In this document: positions 17,124 to 24,755 of the stretch, one piece after another
Position numbering within the stretch: the stretch's first letter is position 1
Layout of the letters: every line of letters starts with the position of its first letter
From: Promethearchaeota archaeon
Lineage (GTDB): Archaea; Asgardarchaeota; Lokiarchaeia; Sigynarchaeales; SOKP01
Length of the DNA stretch: 35,776 nucleotides
Assembly (NCBI GenBank): GCA_016839845.1
Contig: JAEOTL010000261.1
Location: 1-35,776, forward strand
Direction: 5' to 3'
The notes under the pieces: model-generated
Told to the model about the DNA's origin: nothing
The model's input: only the letters and a program-made list of their open reading frames with translations
Database searches by the model: none
Made by a program: the position numbers and the translations under genes

Positions 17124-19112
17124 ATGATTTCGGATGTTATCTCTGAAGAAAAAACAAAAGCCTTCCTATTCTGTAATGAAGCTATCGTTCGAGCAGCTCT
17201 CGAATCTGATGTTAAAGTTGTTGCATTCTACCCTGGGTCACCCGTTTCTGAAATTTTAGATACTTTCTTTCAAATTTCTGATAAGTTTAACATTAAGATG
17301 GAAGTCGCTACTAATGAAAAAGTCGCTCTTGAAATTGTGGCAGGAGCTTCAATGGGAGGACAACGTTCTCTGACAGCTTTGAAAAGTGTAGGATTAAACG
17401 TTGCTTCAGATACTTTTTTTAGTTTAGGGTATACTGGAATAAATAAAGGGTGCGTGCTGGTTTTTGCTGATGATCCGTATTGCCACTCATCTCAGAGTGA
17501 GGAGGATGGTCGTTTTTTCGCGGAAAACTCTTACATACCGATGTTAGAGCCTACTGATCCTGTCGAAGCCAAAGAAATGGTTAAAAAAGCATTTAATCTG
17601 TCAGAAGAGTTCAAAACTCTCGTTTTAATTAGAACTACTACGCGAATAAATCATCAATCGACTGTTGTACCCTTAGATCCATTGGAAAGAACAGAATTTA
17701 CACCTTCAAGTTTTAGAGCATTTAATAAAAAGTATGCAACTGTGGGATCAAAAGCGAGAGAACTAAAAACAAGGATGCTTGAGAGAAGAGATAAAATAAA
17801 AAATGCTTTCGAAAAATCTCATTTTAATACAATAACTAAGGGGGATTTAAACCATGGAATTATTGTATCAGGAGTGTCTTACAACTACGTTAAGGAAGTT
17901 TGTAGTAAATTAGAAATTAATCCACCTATCCTAAAGTTGGGAACGACCTATCCCCTCCCCACTGATTTAATTGGAAATTTCATTAAAAATTTGAGTGGCG
18001 TAATTATCGTAGAGGAACTTTCCCCGTATTTAGAGTTAAGAGTAAAGGCATTAGCTAAAGACTTTAATCCTGGTGTCCTGATATATGGGAAAGAATCCGG
18101 ACATTTTAGTGAAGCATTTGAATATAATATTCCCATAGTGTTTGATGCATTAAAAGAAATATACCAGATTGAAACAGACACAGATTATAATGCAACTTTA
18201 GAGAAACGAAATAAATTAAAATCCCTTCTCCCCGTGAGAATTCCTGTATTCTGTCCTGGATGTCCCCATCGGGCAACCTTTTGGGCTCTTAATAGAGCAA
18301 TAGGCGGAAAATCAAATAAAATAGCTTTTATCAATGATATTGGGTGTTATTCGATGCTGCTTCTGAATAAAGATATCTATAATAAAATGAATGCGGATGA
18401 TTTACTCCTCGCTATGGGAGCAACTCTGGGGACAGGGAGTGGAATATCGTTAGCAGTTGAAGAAAAAGTAGTATCCGTAATAGGAGATAGTACTCTTTTC
18501 CATGCGGGATTACCAGGAATGGTGAATATATGTAATAACGATGAGGATGTGATTGTAGTTGTACTTGACAATTCGGTCACTGCTATGACCGGTCAACAAG
18601 CTAACCCTGGTACTGGGTATGGTCCTTCAGGAATTCCAAAACACAAAATTATAATTGAAGACATTTTAAAGGGAATAGGATTCAAAAATTTAGTGATAAC
18701 CAATTGTTTTGATGCGAAAAAATCAATCCCCGCTTTCAAAAACGCTCTGGAACAGAAAGGTCCATCCATTATAATATCTAGAGGTCCTTGCGCATTATGG
18801 AATGACAGGAATAAGAGAAAACGAGGAGAACAAATACAGCCATATTTTGTAGATCAATCAGTTTGCAGAAAATGTCATACTTGTATGCGAGATTTCTATT
18901 GTCCTGCCATAAGTATGGAAACTGAATCTTCCCAATACATTGACTCAAATGATAAAACTTGGCAGGGGTATTCTTCCTATATTTCGAATGAACTGTGTGA
19001 TGGATGTGGGGTATGCTCAATAATATGCCCTTACACTGATCACGAGGACCGCACTGATAAGGATGTTATAAAACCCTATGAACAACAAAGGGAGGTGCGA
19101 CATGACGTATAA
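17124..19112 (+). CDS. iorA: Indolepyruvate:ferredoxin oxidoreductase, alpha subunit
   Basis: 662 residues, close to the usual IorA length. The N-terminal pyruvate-ferredoxin oxidoreductase-like domain begins with AFYPGSPVSEI near residues 35-45. The thiamine diphosphate motif is GDSTLFHAG near 454-462 with its partner LDNSVTAMTG near 482-491. The C-terminal ferredoxin part has CRKCHTC near 580-586 and CDGCGVCSIICP near 626-637. With IorB it oxidatively decarboxylates aryl pyruvates (from Trp, Phe and Tyr) to aryl acetyl-CoA, reducing ferredoxin, in anaerobic peptide breakdown. Its end overlaps the start of iorB by 11 bases, so the two genes are translated from one message. Confidence 0.95.
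   Translation: MISDVISEEKTKAFLFCNEAIVRAALESDVKVVAFYPGSPVSEILDTFFQISDKFNIKMEVATNEKVALEIVAGASMGGQRSLTALKSVGLNVASDTFFSLGYTGINKGCVLVFADDPYCHSSQSEEDGRFFAENSYIPMLEPTDPVEAKEMVKKAFNLSEEFKTLVLIRTTTRINHQSTVVPLDPLERTEFTPSSFRAFNKKYATVGSKARELKTRMLERRDKIKNAFEKSHFNTITKGDLNHGIIVSGVSYNYVKEVCSKLEINPPILKLGTTYPLPTDLIGNFIKNLSGVIIVEELSPYLELRVKALAKDFNPGVLIYGKESGHFSEAFEYNIPIVFDALKEIYQIETDTDYNATLEKRNKLKSLLPVRIPVFCPGCPHRATFWALNRAIGGKSNKIAFINDIGCYSMLLLNKDIYNKMNADDLLLAMGATLGTGSGISLAVEEKVVSVIGDSTLFHAGLPGMVNICNNDEDVIVVVLDNSVTAMTGQQANPGTGYGPSGIPKHKIIIEDILKGIGFKNLVITNCFDAKKSIPAFKNALEQKGPSIIISRGPCALWNDRNKRKRGEQIQPYFVDQSVCRKCHTCMRDFYCPAISMETESSQYIDSNDKTWQGYSSYISNELCDGCGVCSIICPYTDHEDRTDKDVIKPYEQQREVRHDV
19090..19097 (+). promoter_or_regulatory. 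Shine-Dalgarno that fixes the iorB start
   Basis: GGGAGGTG sits inside the 3' end of iorA, four bases before ATG 19102. It shows that iorB starts at 19102, not at the upstream in-frame ATG 19078, and that this organism uses Shine-Dalgarno-led initiation for internal operon genes. Confidence 0.85.
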
Positions 19113-19701
19113 CATAATGACTTGTGGGGTTGGCGGTCAAGGCTTAATGCTTGTTTCTAACATCTTGGGTCTAGCTTGTGCGGAATTCGGACTAAATATA
19201 AGAACTGCTGAAACTCATGGTTTAGCCCAACGTTCAGGTTCTATTTACACCCATATTCGGATTGGAGAAAAGGTTTTTTCGCCATTGATTCCTTATGGGG
19301 AAGCAGATGTTTTACTCGGAATGGAAGCTATTGAAACGTTAAGATATATTGAGTACTTAAAACCTAATGGGAATATAATTCTTAATAATTATATTTGGCA
19401 TCCTGTCCAAAGCACATTTGAGCGAGTTAAGAATCCTAAAACTCAATATATAACAACAAAAACGATACAAGACCAACTTAAAATAGTCACTAAGAAAATC
19501 CATTTGATTAATGCCTTAGAATTAGCAAAAAAAGCCGGTCACCCTCTCACTTCGAACGTTGTATTACTAGGTGCTCTCGCAAAATCTGAGAAATTTCCCG
19601 TGAGTGTAGAGCAATTAAGAAAAATTATCCCAAGAGTTGTACCAAAAAAAGCAATTGATGCCAATTTGAGAGCGCTGACCTTAGGATTTGAAGCAGGTTA
19701 A
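19102..19701 (+). CDS. iorB: Indolepyruvate:ferredoxin oxidoreductase, beta subunit
   Basis: 199 residues from ATG 19102. The sequence carries the 2-oxoacid oxidoreductase gamma-domain hallmarks: CGVGGQG near 8-14, AETHGLAQRSGS near 35-46 and LLGMEAIETLRY near 72-83. It is the partner of IorA, completing the heterotetrameric enzyme that turns indolepyruvate and related aryl pyruvates into acyl-CoA with ferredoxin as acceptor. The strong ribosome-binding site within the end of iorA points to coupled translation. The gene converges with the MBL gene, with only six bases between the stops. Confidence 0.95.
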   Translation: MTYNIMTCGVGGQGLMLVSNILGLACAEFGLNIRTAETHGLAQRSGSIYTHIRIGEKVFSPLIPYGEADVLLGMEAIETLRYIEYLKPNGNIILNNYIWHPVQSTFERVKNPKTQYITTKTIQDQLKIVTKKIHLINALELAKKAGHPLTSNVVLLGALAKSEKFPVSVEQLRKIIPRVVPKKAIDANLRALTLGFEAG

Positions 19702-19707
19702 TATTAC

Positions 19708-20625
19708 TTATTTTTTCTTTCTCTCTAGATAATCCACAATTCCACGAATAGAGTTTCTAATAAAAAAGAGTTCTTTTATTCTAGAATCTTCATCCATCGT
19801 ATTTACTGAGGTAAAATATTTATCTCTCTCTGTTAGTTTTTGTATTACTTGGTCGAAAAAATTTTGAGCATTCCTAATATCAAATAATTCATCAATTACT
19901 TGAATCCATAGATTGACTTGTTCCATAGCAATTTTCAGAAATTTATCAGCGTTTTCTTTAGCCCCATGATGAGCATAGCAAATCATGTGTTTAGAGAGAT
20001 CTTCAGCTAATAATTTTTCTATTGAGGTAATTGTACTTGCATAACTGAATACAGGGGGAGTTGCAGGACGCATGAAAATCCCCTTAGGTATAGGAATATT
20101 TACTCCAGCAGCTTCTCCTATAAATAATAACTTATCGAACAGATAAGATAAATGATGGGGTGCATGACCGGAAGTGTCAATCACTTTTATTCTACCATCA
20201 TCGATATACTCTTGATAAAGTATTCGTTCTTCGGGAACAGGTGTAATGTTCCCATATAATCTGGCTACTTCTCCAAGTACTTTTATGCTCCCCTCATATA
20301 ATTTTGCGGGGTTTATTAGATGTTTAATCCCCTTAGGATGACAGATAATTTGGGCTTTAGGGAAAGATTTAATTAATTCTCCCACTCCCCCCGCATGATC
20401 TATATGAATATGCGACAAGAAGATGTATTTAAGATCGTTTTCTTTGATTTTTAACTCCTTTAATGCATATTTCAAACTCTCTATTGATGATGTTGGTCCT
20501 GTATCTACAAGAAAGCATAAACTATCATCCTTGTAAGCCCAAGAACTCAAAATGCTTGTAAAATTAGTTCCTTTGAGATCTAATTGAATATCATGCAAAC
20601 TGGGTGAAATCCTAACAATTTTCAT
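19708..20625 (-). CDS. Metallo-beta-lactamase-fold hydrolase
   Basis: 305 residues with the metal motif HIHIDH near 72-77, GHAPHH near 173-178 supplying a further ligand, and FIGEAAGV near 189-196 where the bridging acidic residue normally sits as D; here it is E, an unusual variant. Such proteins are glyoxalase II-like thioesterases, lactonases or related hydrolases. The ~60-residue C-terminus is helical and rich in charged residues. It is a different subfamily from the MBL proteins at 6146 and 12345, so the window carries three distinct MBL-fold genes. Substrate unknown. Confidence 0.8.
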   Translation of the reverse strand: MKIVRISPSLHDIQLDLKGTNFTSILSSWAYKDDSLCFLVDTGPTSSIESLKYALKELKIKENDLKYIFLSHIHIDHAGGVGELIKSFPKAQIICHPKGIKHLINPAKLYEGSIKVLGEVARLYGNITPVPEERILYQEYIDDGRIKVIDTSGHAPHHLSYLFDKLLFIGEAAGVNIPIPKGIFMRPATPPVFSYASTITSIEKLLAEDLSKHMICYAHHGAKENADKFLKIAMEQVNLWIQVIDELFDIRNAQNFFDQVIQKLTERDKYFTSVNTMDEDSRIKELFFIRNSIRGIVDYLERKKK

Positions 20626-20759
20626 TATTATAAAATCATTTTTTATCCTTCTAGTGATAAGATAATAAAAGAATATATTTGGTTTATTATTTGTGTAAGC
20701 AATATTTCTGTTCTTGAGTTCTTTCTTTATTAATAAAGAGCTTCTAATTTTTAAGAAAA

Positions 20760-20773
20760 AATATTATATATAA
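20760..20773 (+). promoter_or_regulatory. TATA-like promoter, duplicated unit 1
   Basis: A TATTATATATAAAC stretch lies about 55-67 bases before ATG 20827 and is preserved in the second unit at 21497-21510. Conservation of this stretch while the leader between it and the gene has diverged supports a real promoter role. Confidence 0.5.
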
Positions 20774-20826
20774 ACAAAATCCAACAAATAGCCATAAACA
20801 CATACAAAAAGAAGGAATGATAAAAA

Positions 20827-21324
20827 ATGTCAAAAAGAAGTATTCTTCTCGGCTTATCAATTTTTATGGCTATATTTCTGTCATTTACTGCTATAAATGT
20901 AAAAGCAAACCCTCCAAGTAATATGAGCTTGAGTTATAATTCTAGTACTGATCAACTTAATGCAACCATTACTCATCTTACCGGGGGTACACCTGGTCAT
21001 TTTATAGAAAGTGTAATCATTAGAGTAAATGGAACCATAGTACATTCAGAAACATATGGAAGTCAGCCAAGTCCTACTACATTCACATATCAATATCTTA
21101 ATATTATAGCTAACATAGGAACAACAATCCAAGTTCGAGCAAATTGTAGTTTTACAGGGGACGTAATAACCAGAACAATCAACTTAACAGGTGATAATGG
21201 AATATCCCCCGGGGATTCCATACCGGGATATCTTGGGATTTGGATAGGTTTAGGTATATCCATCGGGATATTGGCACCTTTACTATATAAAAAAATAAGA
21301 AAGGGAAATTTATCATGGGCTTAG
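20827..21324 (+). CDS. Secreted, C-terminally anchored SOR-like domain protein (copy A)
   Basis: 165 residues: a signal peptide (residues 1-27, K-R then a hydrophobic core ending V-K-A), an extracytoplasmic beta-rich domain (about 28-130) and one C-terminal membrane helix (about 137-156) followed by K-K-I-R-K, so the domain faces outside. The domain has a H-F-I-E-S-V-I-I-R-V-N-G pattern near 59-70 followed by V-H-S, reminiscent of the Ig-like superoxide reductase/desulfoferrodoxin-type fold; that assignment is tentative. A clear AAGGA ribosome site stands 10 bases before ATG 20827. The downstream b561-like gene starts inside its last codons. It is a paralogue of the protein at 21563. Confidence 0.65.
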   Translation: MSKRSILLGLSIFMAIFLSFTAINVKANPPSNMSLSYNSSTDQLNATITHLTGGTPGHFIESVIIRVNGTIVHSETYGSQPSPTTFTYQYLNIIANIGTTIQVRANCSFTGDVITRTINLTGDNGISPGDSIPGYLGIWIGLGISIGILAPLLYKKIRKGNLSWA

Positions 21325-21458
21325 CAGAACTACTTCAATTACCTCACTTTCCGGTAATGCTCTCCGCAATTATTTTTCTAACTCTTTCATTAGTTATGGT
21401 TATACTTCATAAACCCAAGCAATGGTTTCGGATACACGTAATATTTGCTGCAACTTAG
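21315..21458 (+). pseudogene. Truncated copy of the b561-like membrane gene
   Basis: The frame from ATG 21315 encodes 47 residues nearly identical to the first 47 of the intact gene at 22039 (both begin M-G-L then ELLQLPHFPVMLSA, with only two differences) and then meets TAG where sequence matching the leader of the duplicated unit begins. Only the first membrane helix and the start of the second remain, so it should not function as the full protein. The near-identity of protein sequence suggests the duplication is recent or under selection. Confidence 0.8.
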
Positions 21459-21496
21459 TATTTATTAATTAATAACTTCTAATTTCTAAGAAGAAA

Positions 21497-21510
21497 AATT
21501 ATATATATAA
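21497..21510 (+). promoter_or_regulatory. TATA-like promoter, duplicated unit 2
   Basis: The TTATATATATAAC stretch matches the element at 20760-20773 at the same relative position, about 55-65 bases before the aligned start codon at 21563. Confidence 0.45.
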
Positions 21511-21562
21511 CAATGTCAATAAATTACACATTATAATCTAATAAAAAGGACGTTGATAAATT

Positions 21563-22048
21563 ATTTTTAAAAAAAGCATTTTTGTCGGTTTTTTGTTGTT
21601 TATGGTAATGTGCCTTTCAATAGGGGTTATAAAAGTTAGTGCTAATCGGCCAAGCAATATGATTTTAAGTTATGATAATGATACCGATCAACTTAATGTA
21701 ACCATGACCCATCTTACAAGTGGCTCTCCTGGTCATTACATTGATAATGTAACTATCAGGGTCAATGGAATCATGGTGCATTCCCAAACATATTCGAGTC
21801 AACCTAGTTCCACTACCTTTACTGATCAATACCTTAGTATTGTGGCTGATATAGGAGACACAATTAATGTATGGGCTAGGTGTCATTTTTCCCATGATAC
21901 ACTCACTGGACAACTTGTTGTTGGGGCACCTCCAGGGAGTTCAATACCGGGATATCTTGGGATTTGGATTGGTTTTATTGTGTGCATAGGAATAATGACA
22001 CCCCTAATATATCAAAAAATAAGAAAAGGAAATTATTCATGGGGCTAA
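21563..22048 (+). CDS. Secreted, C-terminally anchored SOR-like domain protein (copy B)
   Basis: Paralogue of the protein at 20827, with the same layout of signal peptide, beta-rich outer domain with H-Y-I-D-N-V-T-I-R-V-N-G, and a C-terminal helix after SIPGYLGIW ending K-I-R-K. No ATG, GTG or TTG gives a full signal peptide: the first usual codon is TTG 21593, which removes the basic K-K-S n-region. The frame is open upstream, and the ATT at 21563 aligns with the ATG of copy A (I-F-K-K-S-I against M-S-K-R-S-I). I place the start there, giving 161 residues; ATT 21560 or a one-base shift from TTG 21553 are alternatives. AAGGA at 21546-21550 is the likely ribosome site. Confidence 0.65.
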   Translation: MFKKSIFVGFLLFMVMCLSIGVIKVSANRPSNMILSYDNDTDQLNVTMTHLTSGSPGHYIDNVTIRVNGIMVHSQTYSSQPSSTTFTDQYLSIVADIGDTINVWARCHFSHDTLTGQLVVGAPPGSSIPGYLGIWIGFIVCIGIMTPLIYQKIRKGNYSWG

Positions 22049-22419
22049 CAGAACTTCTTCAATTACCACATTTTCCTGTAATGCTTTCAGCAGTTATTTT
22101 TCTAACTCTTTCACTCGTCATGGTAATTCTTCATAAACCCAAACAATGGTTTCGGATACACGTCATATTTGCAGCAACAGGTGGAATCTTAACAATTATT
22201 GGGCTTATAATATTAGCTGGATTTCTATTAACTTTAAACCATGCGATTCTCGGAGTAATAACTTTTTCCGCTTTAATAGGAACTCTTATAATCGGTAGTA
22301 TTGCGGTTAAAACGAAAGTTAAGAATTTAAGATTGACACATATTTGGATGAGCCGAGTAGTATATATAATTACTTTGGTCACGGTTGTTCTTGGAATCAG
22401 TTTCTTTTTCTTAATTTGA
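22039..22419 (+). CDS. Cytochrome b561-like four-helix membrane protein
   Basis: 126 residues from ATG 22039 with AAAGGA eight bases upstream. Four predicted membrane helices (about 14-31, 41-63, 68-90, 103-125) and histidines at 11, 32, 41, 68 and 101, several at helix ends, the arrangement of haem-b membrane proteins of the b561/ferric-reductase kind. Haem binding is inferred. The start overlaps the end of the preceding secreted-protein gene by 10 bases, so the two are translationally coupled and probably work together: an outer domain plus a membrane electron carrier. A frame starting at 21964 would add residues from the preceding gene's other frame and is rejected. Confidence 0.6.
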   Translation: MGLTELLQLPHFPVMLSAVIFLTLSLVMVILHKPKQWFRIHVIFAATGGILTIIGLIILAGFLLTLNHAILGVITFSALIGTLIIGSIAVKTKVKNLRLTHIWMSRVVYIITLVTVVLGISFFFLI

Positions 22420-22492
22420 TTTTTTTTATTTCTATTTTTTATTGAAATTTAGGCTTAAACCATTATTTTTCTTTCATTTGTTTTCGGTACAA

Positions 22493-22503
22493 ACATTTAT
22501 ATA
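22493..22503 (+). promoter_or_regulatory. TATA-like element of the HTH/ARPP-1 operon
   Basis: ACATTTATATAGG-type sequence about 70 bases before ATG 22570, preceded by a T-rich tract. Placement suits an archaeal promoter with a leader of about 40 bases. Confidence 0.4.
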
Positions 22504-22569
22504 GGAAAGTTGATAATATAATTTTACAGTAAAAAAAGTTTTTACAATACAAATTTATGTGAAAAAAAT

Positions 22570-22986
22570 ATGGCTAAAAAAGAAGAAAAGAAAAAAAAAC
22601 CCATTTTTGAAAAAGTTGGAATCGTGTTCAGGAGCCCTGTACGAGCAGATATTATGAGAGAACTTTCAGATACTCCTCAAAGGCCCAAGAAACTTGCTGA
22701 TAATATTGGTGTCCAGAAACAGAGTATAAATTATCATTTGAATGCTCTGAAAAGGGGAGGATTAATACGGACTCATTCCGAAGAATTAGATGAAGCAGAG
22801 ATCCCTAAGGAAAAAGGAACGAGAATTAATGGGATTAGCGATGAGGGAAAGCTGAAAGTTAGCTATGGAGTAGAACTGACTAAAAATGGGAAAAATATAG
22901 TAAGCCAATTTATTGATCCCCTCTATGAGGATAAAAGTGGGGTTCAGAAAAAAGATAATAAAATTAATAAAAAGGAGGATGAGTAG
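22570..22986 (+). CDS. Winged-helix (ArsR-like) transcription regulator
   Basis: 138 residues. After a lysine-rich start (K-K-E-E-K-K-K-K-K), residues about 15-85 form an ArsR-type winged helix: SPVRADIMRELSDTP, then KKLADNIGVQKQSINYHLNAL as the recognition region, then a wing (LIRTHSEE). The C-terminal ~50 residues are charged, with no visible ligand-binding domain or metal cysteines. It is followed after two bases by the ARPP-1 gene, whose AGGAGGATG ribosome site lies in its own 3' end, so the two are co-translated and it probably regulates or partners the next gene. Confidence 0.8.
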   Translation: MAKKEEKKKKPIFEKVGIVFRSPVRADIMRELSDTPQRPKKLADNIGVQKQSINYHLNALKRGGLIRTHSEELDEAEIPKEKGTRINGISDEGKLKVSYGVELTKNGKNIVSQFIDPLYEDKSGVQKKDNKINKKEDE

Positions 22987-22988
22987 GT

Positions 22989-24032
22989 ATGAAAAATGAA
23001 AGTATTTTAATTACAAAATCACTGTTTGAGAATCCTTTAGGTTTCCTAAAGTTAGGCAATCCTCAAATTCATGATAATATGACAATTATCCCTATCATAG
23101 TTCAAGATGATAAGTTCATAGACTTTATAAGTATTAAAGAAGCTGAAGAGCTAGGAGTAGTAGAAATAGTTGAAACAGGTTCAGTAAATCAGTTGGAAGT
23201 CATAAACAAAGGTGATAAACAAGTTTTGATTCCCTTTGGAATGACAGTACATGGTGGAAAGCAAGATAGAACAATTTGGGAACCCATTTTGCTTCCAGTA
23301 GGAGGGAAGCATCGTATCCATAACAGTAATCTTGGATCAAGTAGTCAAAAATATACAATTCCTGCAAAATGTATCGAACAATCACGGTGGAATTATACTG
23401 GAGGGCAGGGATTTAAATCCGCAAAAAGGAGAGTCCACCCAAATGTTGCTTATGAAGCAATCTCTGCTGCTGGTCAAGGTGCTGTATGGGAAGAAATTCA
23501 ATTTCATAGATCTGAAATGAAATATGCTTCGAATATTGCACCTACACAAAGTTATCTTGATATGACAAAAAAATCCGAAAAACAAACGAACGCAATTGTT
23601 AAGAATTTCGAGAATTTACAAAACCAGTGCGGAATTGCCGTTTTTATCAGTGGTGAGTTTATAGGTATTGAATTTTATGCGAATCCAGAAGCATGGAAGA
23701 TGATGAGTGAAGACATTCTTCAAGCTTTTGCCATTGAAGCATTAAGGTTTAAGGAAAAACCCTTTACTAGAGAGAATATCACCTTTCATGATGAATTTAT
23801 CTCTGCCTTGCGTAAATTAGATTTAAAACTTTCCGAGAGGAAAGGAATTGGACTTGGTAATGTAGTTGAGTTTAAAACAGACGATAACAAGTGGCGTGGT
23901 ATTACTCTTGTTCATAACGGATCGTTAGTGCAGTTTTACTTAGTGTCCAAACGAGGTGGAGCTCAGCATCAACATCGACCTGAAGGGAATATCCAATTTC
24001 AAACCATAGTAGATCAACGCTATACCATTTAA
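22989..24032 (+). CDS. ARPP-1-like domain protein
   Basis: 347 residues. The sequence shows the order seen in the ARPP-1 (ADP-ribosylglycohydrolase- and rhodanese/phosphatase-associated) family: a FISIKEAEELGVVEI segment near 38-52 (the family has YLTLDEAL...VEVTE), then VLIPFGMTVHGGKQDRTI near 79-96, then a LLPVGGKHRI segment near 101-110, then the IPAKCIEQSRW segment near 124-134. The function of the family is unknown; it occurs near signalling or nucleotide-processing genes. The C-terminal half is extended and includes a GAQHQHRPEG stretch near 324-333 with several histidines. It sits two bases after an HTH gene and is followed by a T-tract terminator. Confidence 0.6.
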   Translation: MKNESILITKSLFENPLGFLKLGNPQIHDNMTIIPIIVQDDKFIDFISIKEAEELGVVEIVETGSVNQLEVINKGDKQVLIPFGMTVHGGKQDRTIWEPILLPVGGKHRIHNSNLGSSSQKYTIPAKCIEQSRWNYTGGQGFKSAKRRVHPNVAYEAISAAGQGAVWEEIQFHRSEMKYASNIAPTQSYLDMTKKSEKQTNAIVKNFENLQNQCGIAVFISGEFIGIEFYANPEAWKMMSEDILQAFAIEALRFKEKPFTRENITFHDEFISALRKLDLKLSERKGIGLGNVVEFKTDDNKWRGITLVHNGSLVQFYLVSKRGGAQHQHRPEGNIQFQTIVDQRYTI

Positions 24033-24050
24033 GGGGTCTCAAACACCCTA

Positions 24051-24063
24051 TTTTTTTTTTTTT
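24051..24063 (+). terminator. T-tract terminator with weak hairpin
   Basis: Thirteen T residues follow a short AGGG...CCCT arrangement (stem of four, loop of about ten) directly after the stop codon at 24032. The T run alone is enough for archaeal termination. Confidence 0.55.
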
Positions 24064-24107
24064 CTGTTCTTAAAAACCCATTTTAAGCATTCTTAATTAA
24101 AATTATT

Positions 24108-24749
24108 ATGGATATCACTACGATTTTAGTAGCTTATGGTATATTATTTATTGGTGAATTGGGAGATAAAACTCAACTAATTGTTTTCAACCTAGCTTTA
24201 GAGTATAAGAAATTCTATAAAGTTGGTATAGGAGTAACATGTGGATTTGCACTCATAGTAACTATTGGTGTATTTCTGGGAACTATTATTACGAGATTTG
24301 TCCCTCTCTTTTTAATTTCATTCATCTCGGGAATTGTTTTTATTATTATTGGAATTATCGAAGCGATAGGTTTAAAGAAACTTTTTATAGAGAGAAGGGA
24401 AAGAAAAGCTGTTCAACGAGAAGATGCTGATGATCAAGTAGAAATTGAACCAGAAGTGCCTTCAAAATTAGCAAGTCTAAAAAAAAACCCGTATATCACA
24501 GGATTTGTCTACATCTTTTTGATGGAATTAGGAGATAAAACCCAGATCCTTACCATCACACTTGCATCGATCTATCAGTTCCCGTTTGCAATTTGGTTAG
24601 GATCATTCTTAGCTTTGGTATCTGTAGCATGGATAGGAATACTTCTAGGAGCTGTTGTAGCTCGATTGATACCAAAATTCTATTTGAAAATCATTTCCAC
24701 ATCAATCTTTATTATTGTCGGGATTCTAATCCTTGTATCATCCCTTTGA
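24108..24749 (+). CDS. Gdt1/UPF0016 family cation transporter
   Basis: 213 residues with two copies of the signature E-L-G-D-K-T-Q (GELGDKTQ near 17-24 and MELGDKTQ near 142-149), one in each half of six membrane helices, with a charged loop near 95-125 between them. The family (TMEM165/Gdt1/MneA-type) moves Mn2+ or Ca2+, usually by exchange with protons. The duplicated motif makes the family call secure; the ion specificity is inferred. It converges with the membrane protein at 24756-25361, with six bases between stops. Confidence 0.9.
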   Translation: MDITTILVAYGILFIGELGDKTQLIVFNLALEYKKFYKVGIGVTCGFALIVTIGVFLGTIITRFVPLFLISFISGIVFIIIGIIEAIGLKKLFIERRERKAVQREDADDQVEIEPEVPSKLASLKKNPYITGFVYIFLMELGDKTQILTITLASIYQFPFAIWLGSFLALVSVAWIGILLGAVVARLIPKFYLKIISTSIFIIVGILILVSSL

Positions 24750-24755
24750 ATGAAA

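Larger units (their letters stand above)
20728..21455 (+). repeat. Tandem duplication, first unit (truncated at its end)
   Basis: This unit contains promoter, secreted-protein gene and the first 47 codons of the b561-like gene. The same order recurs in the next unit at 21459-22178 with a period of about 724-736 bases. The similarity covers the AT-rich leader, both genes and even the 10-base overlap between them, so this is a segmental tandem duplication, diverged to moderate identity. Confidence 0.8.
21459..22178 (+). repeat. Tandem duplication, second unit
   Basis: This second unit carries the same promoter, secreted-protein gene and b561-like gene order as 20728-21455. Here the b561-like gene continues past the duplication boundary to full length, which shows the first unit is the partial copy. 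Confidence 0.8.

Noticed and set aside
21964..22038. 25-residue N-terminal extension of the b561-like protein
   Set aside because: It lies inside the end of the copy B gene in another frame; the internal ATG 22039 has a good ribosome site and matches copy A.
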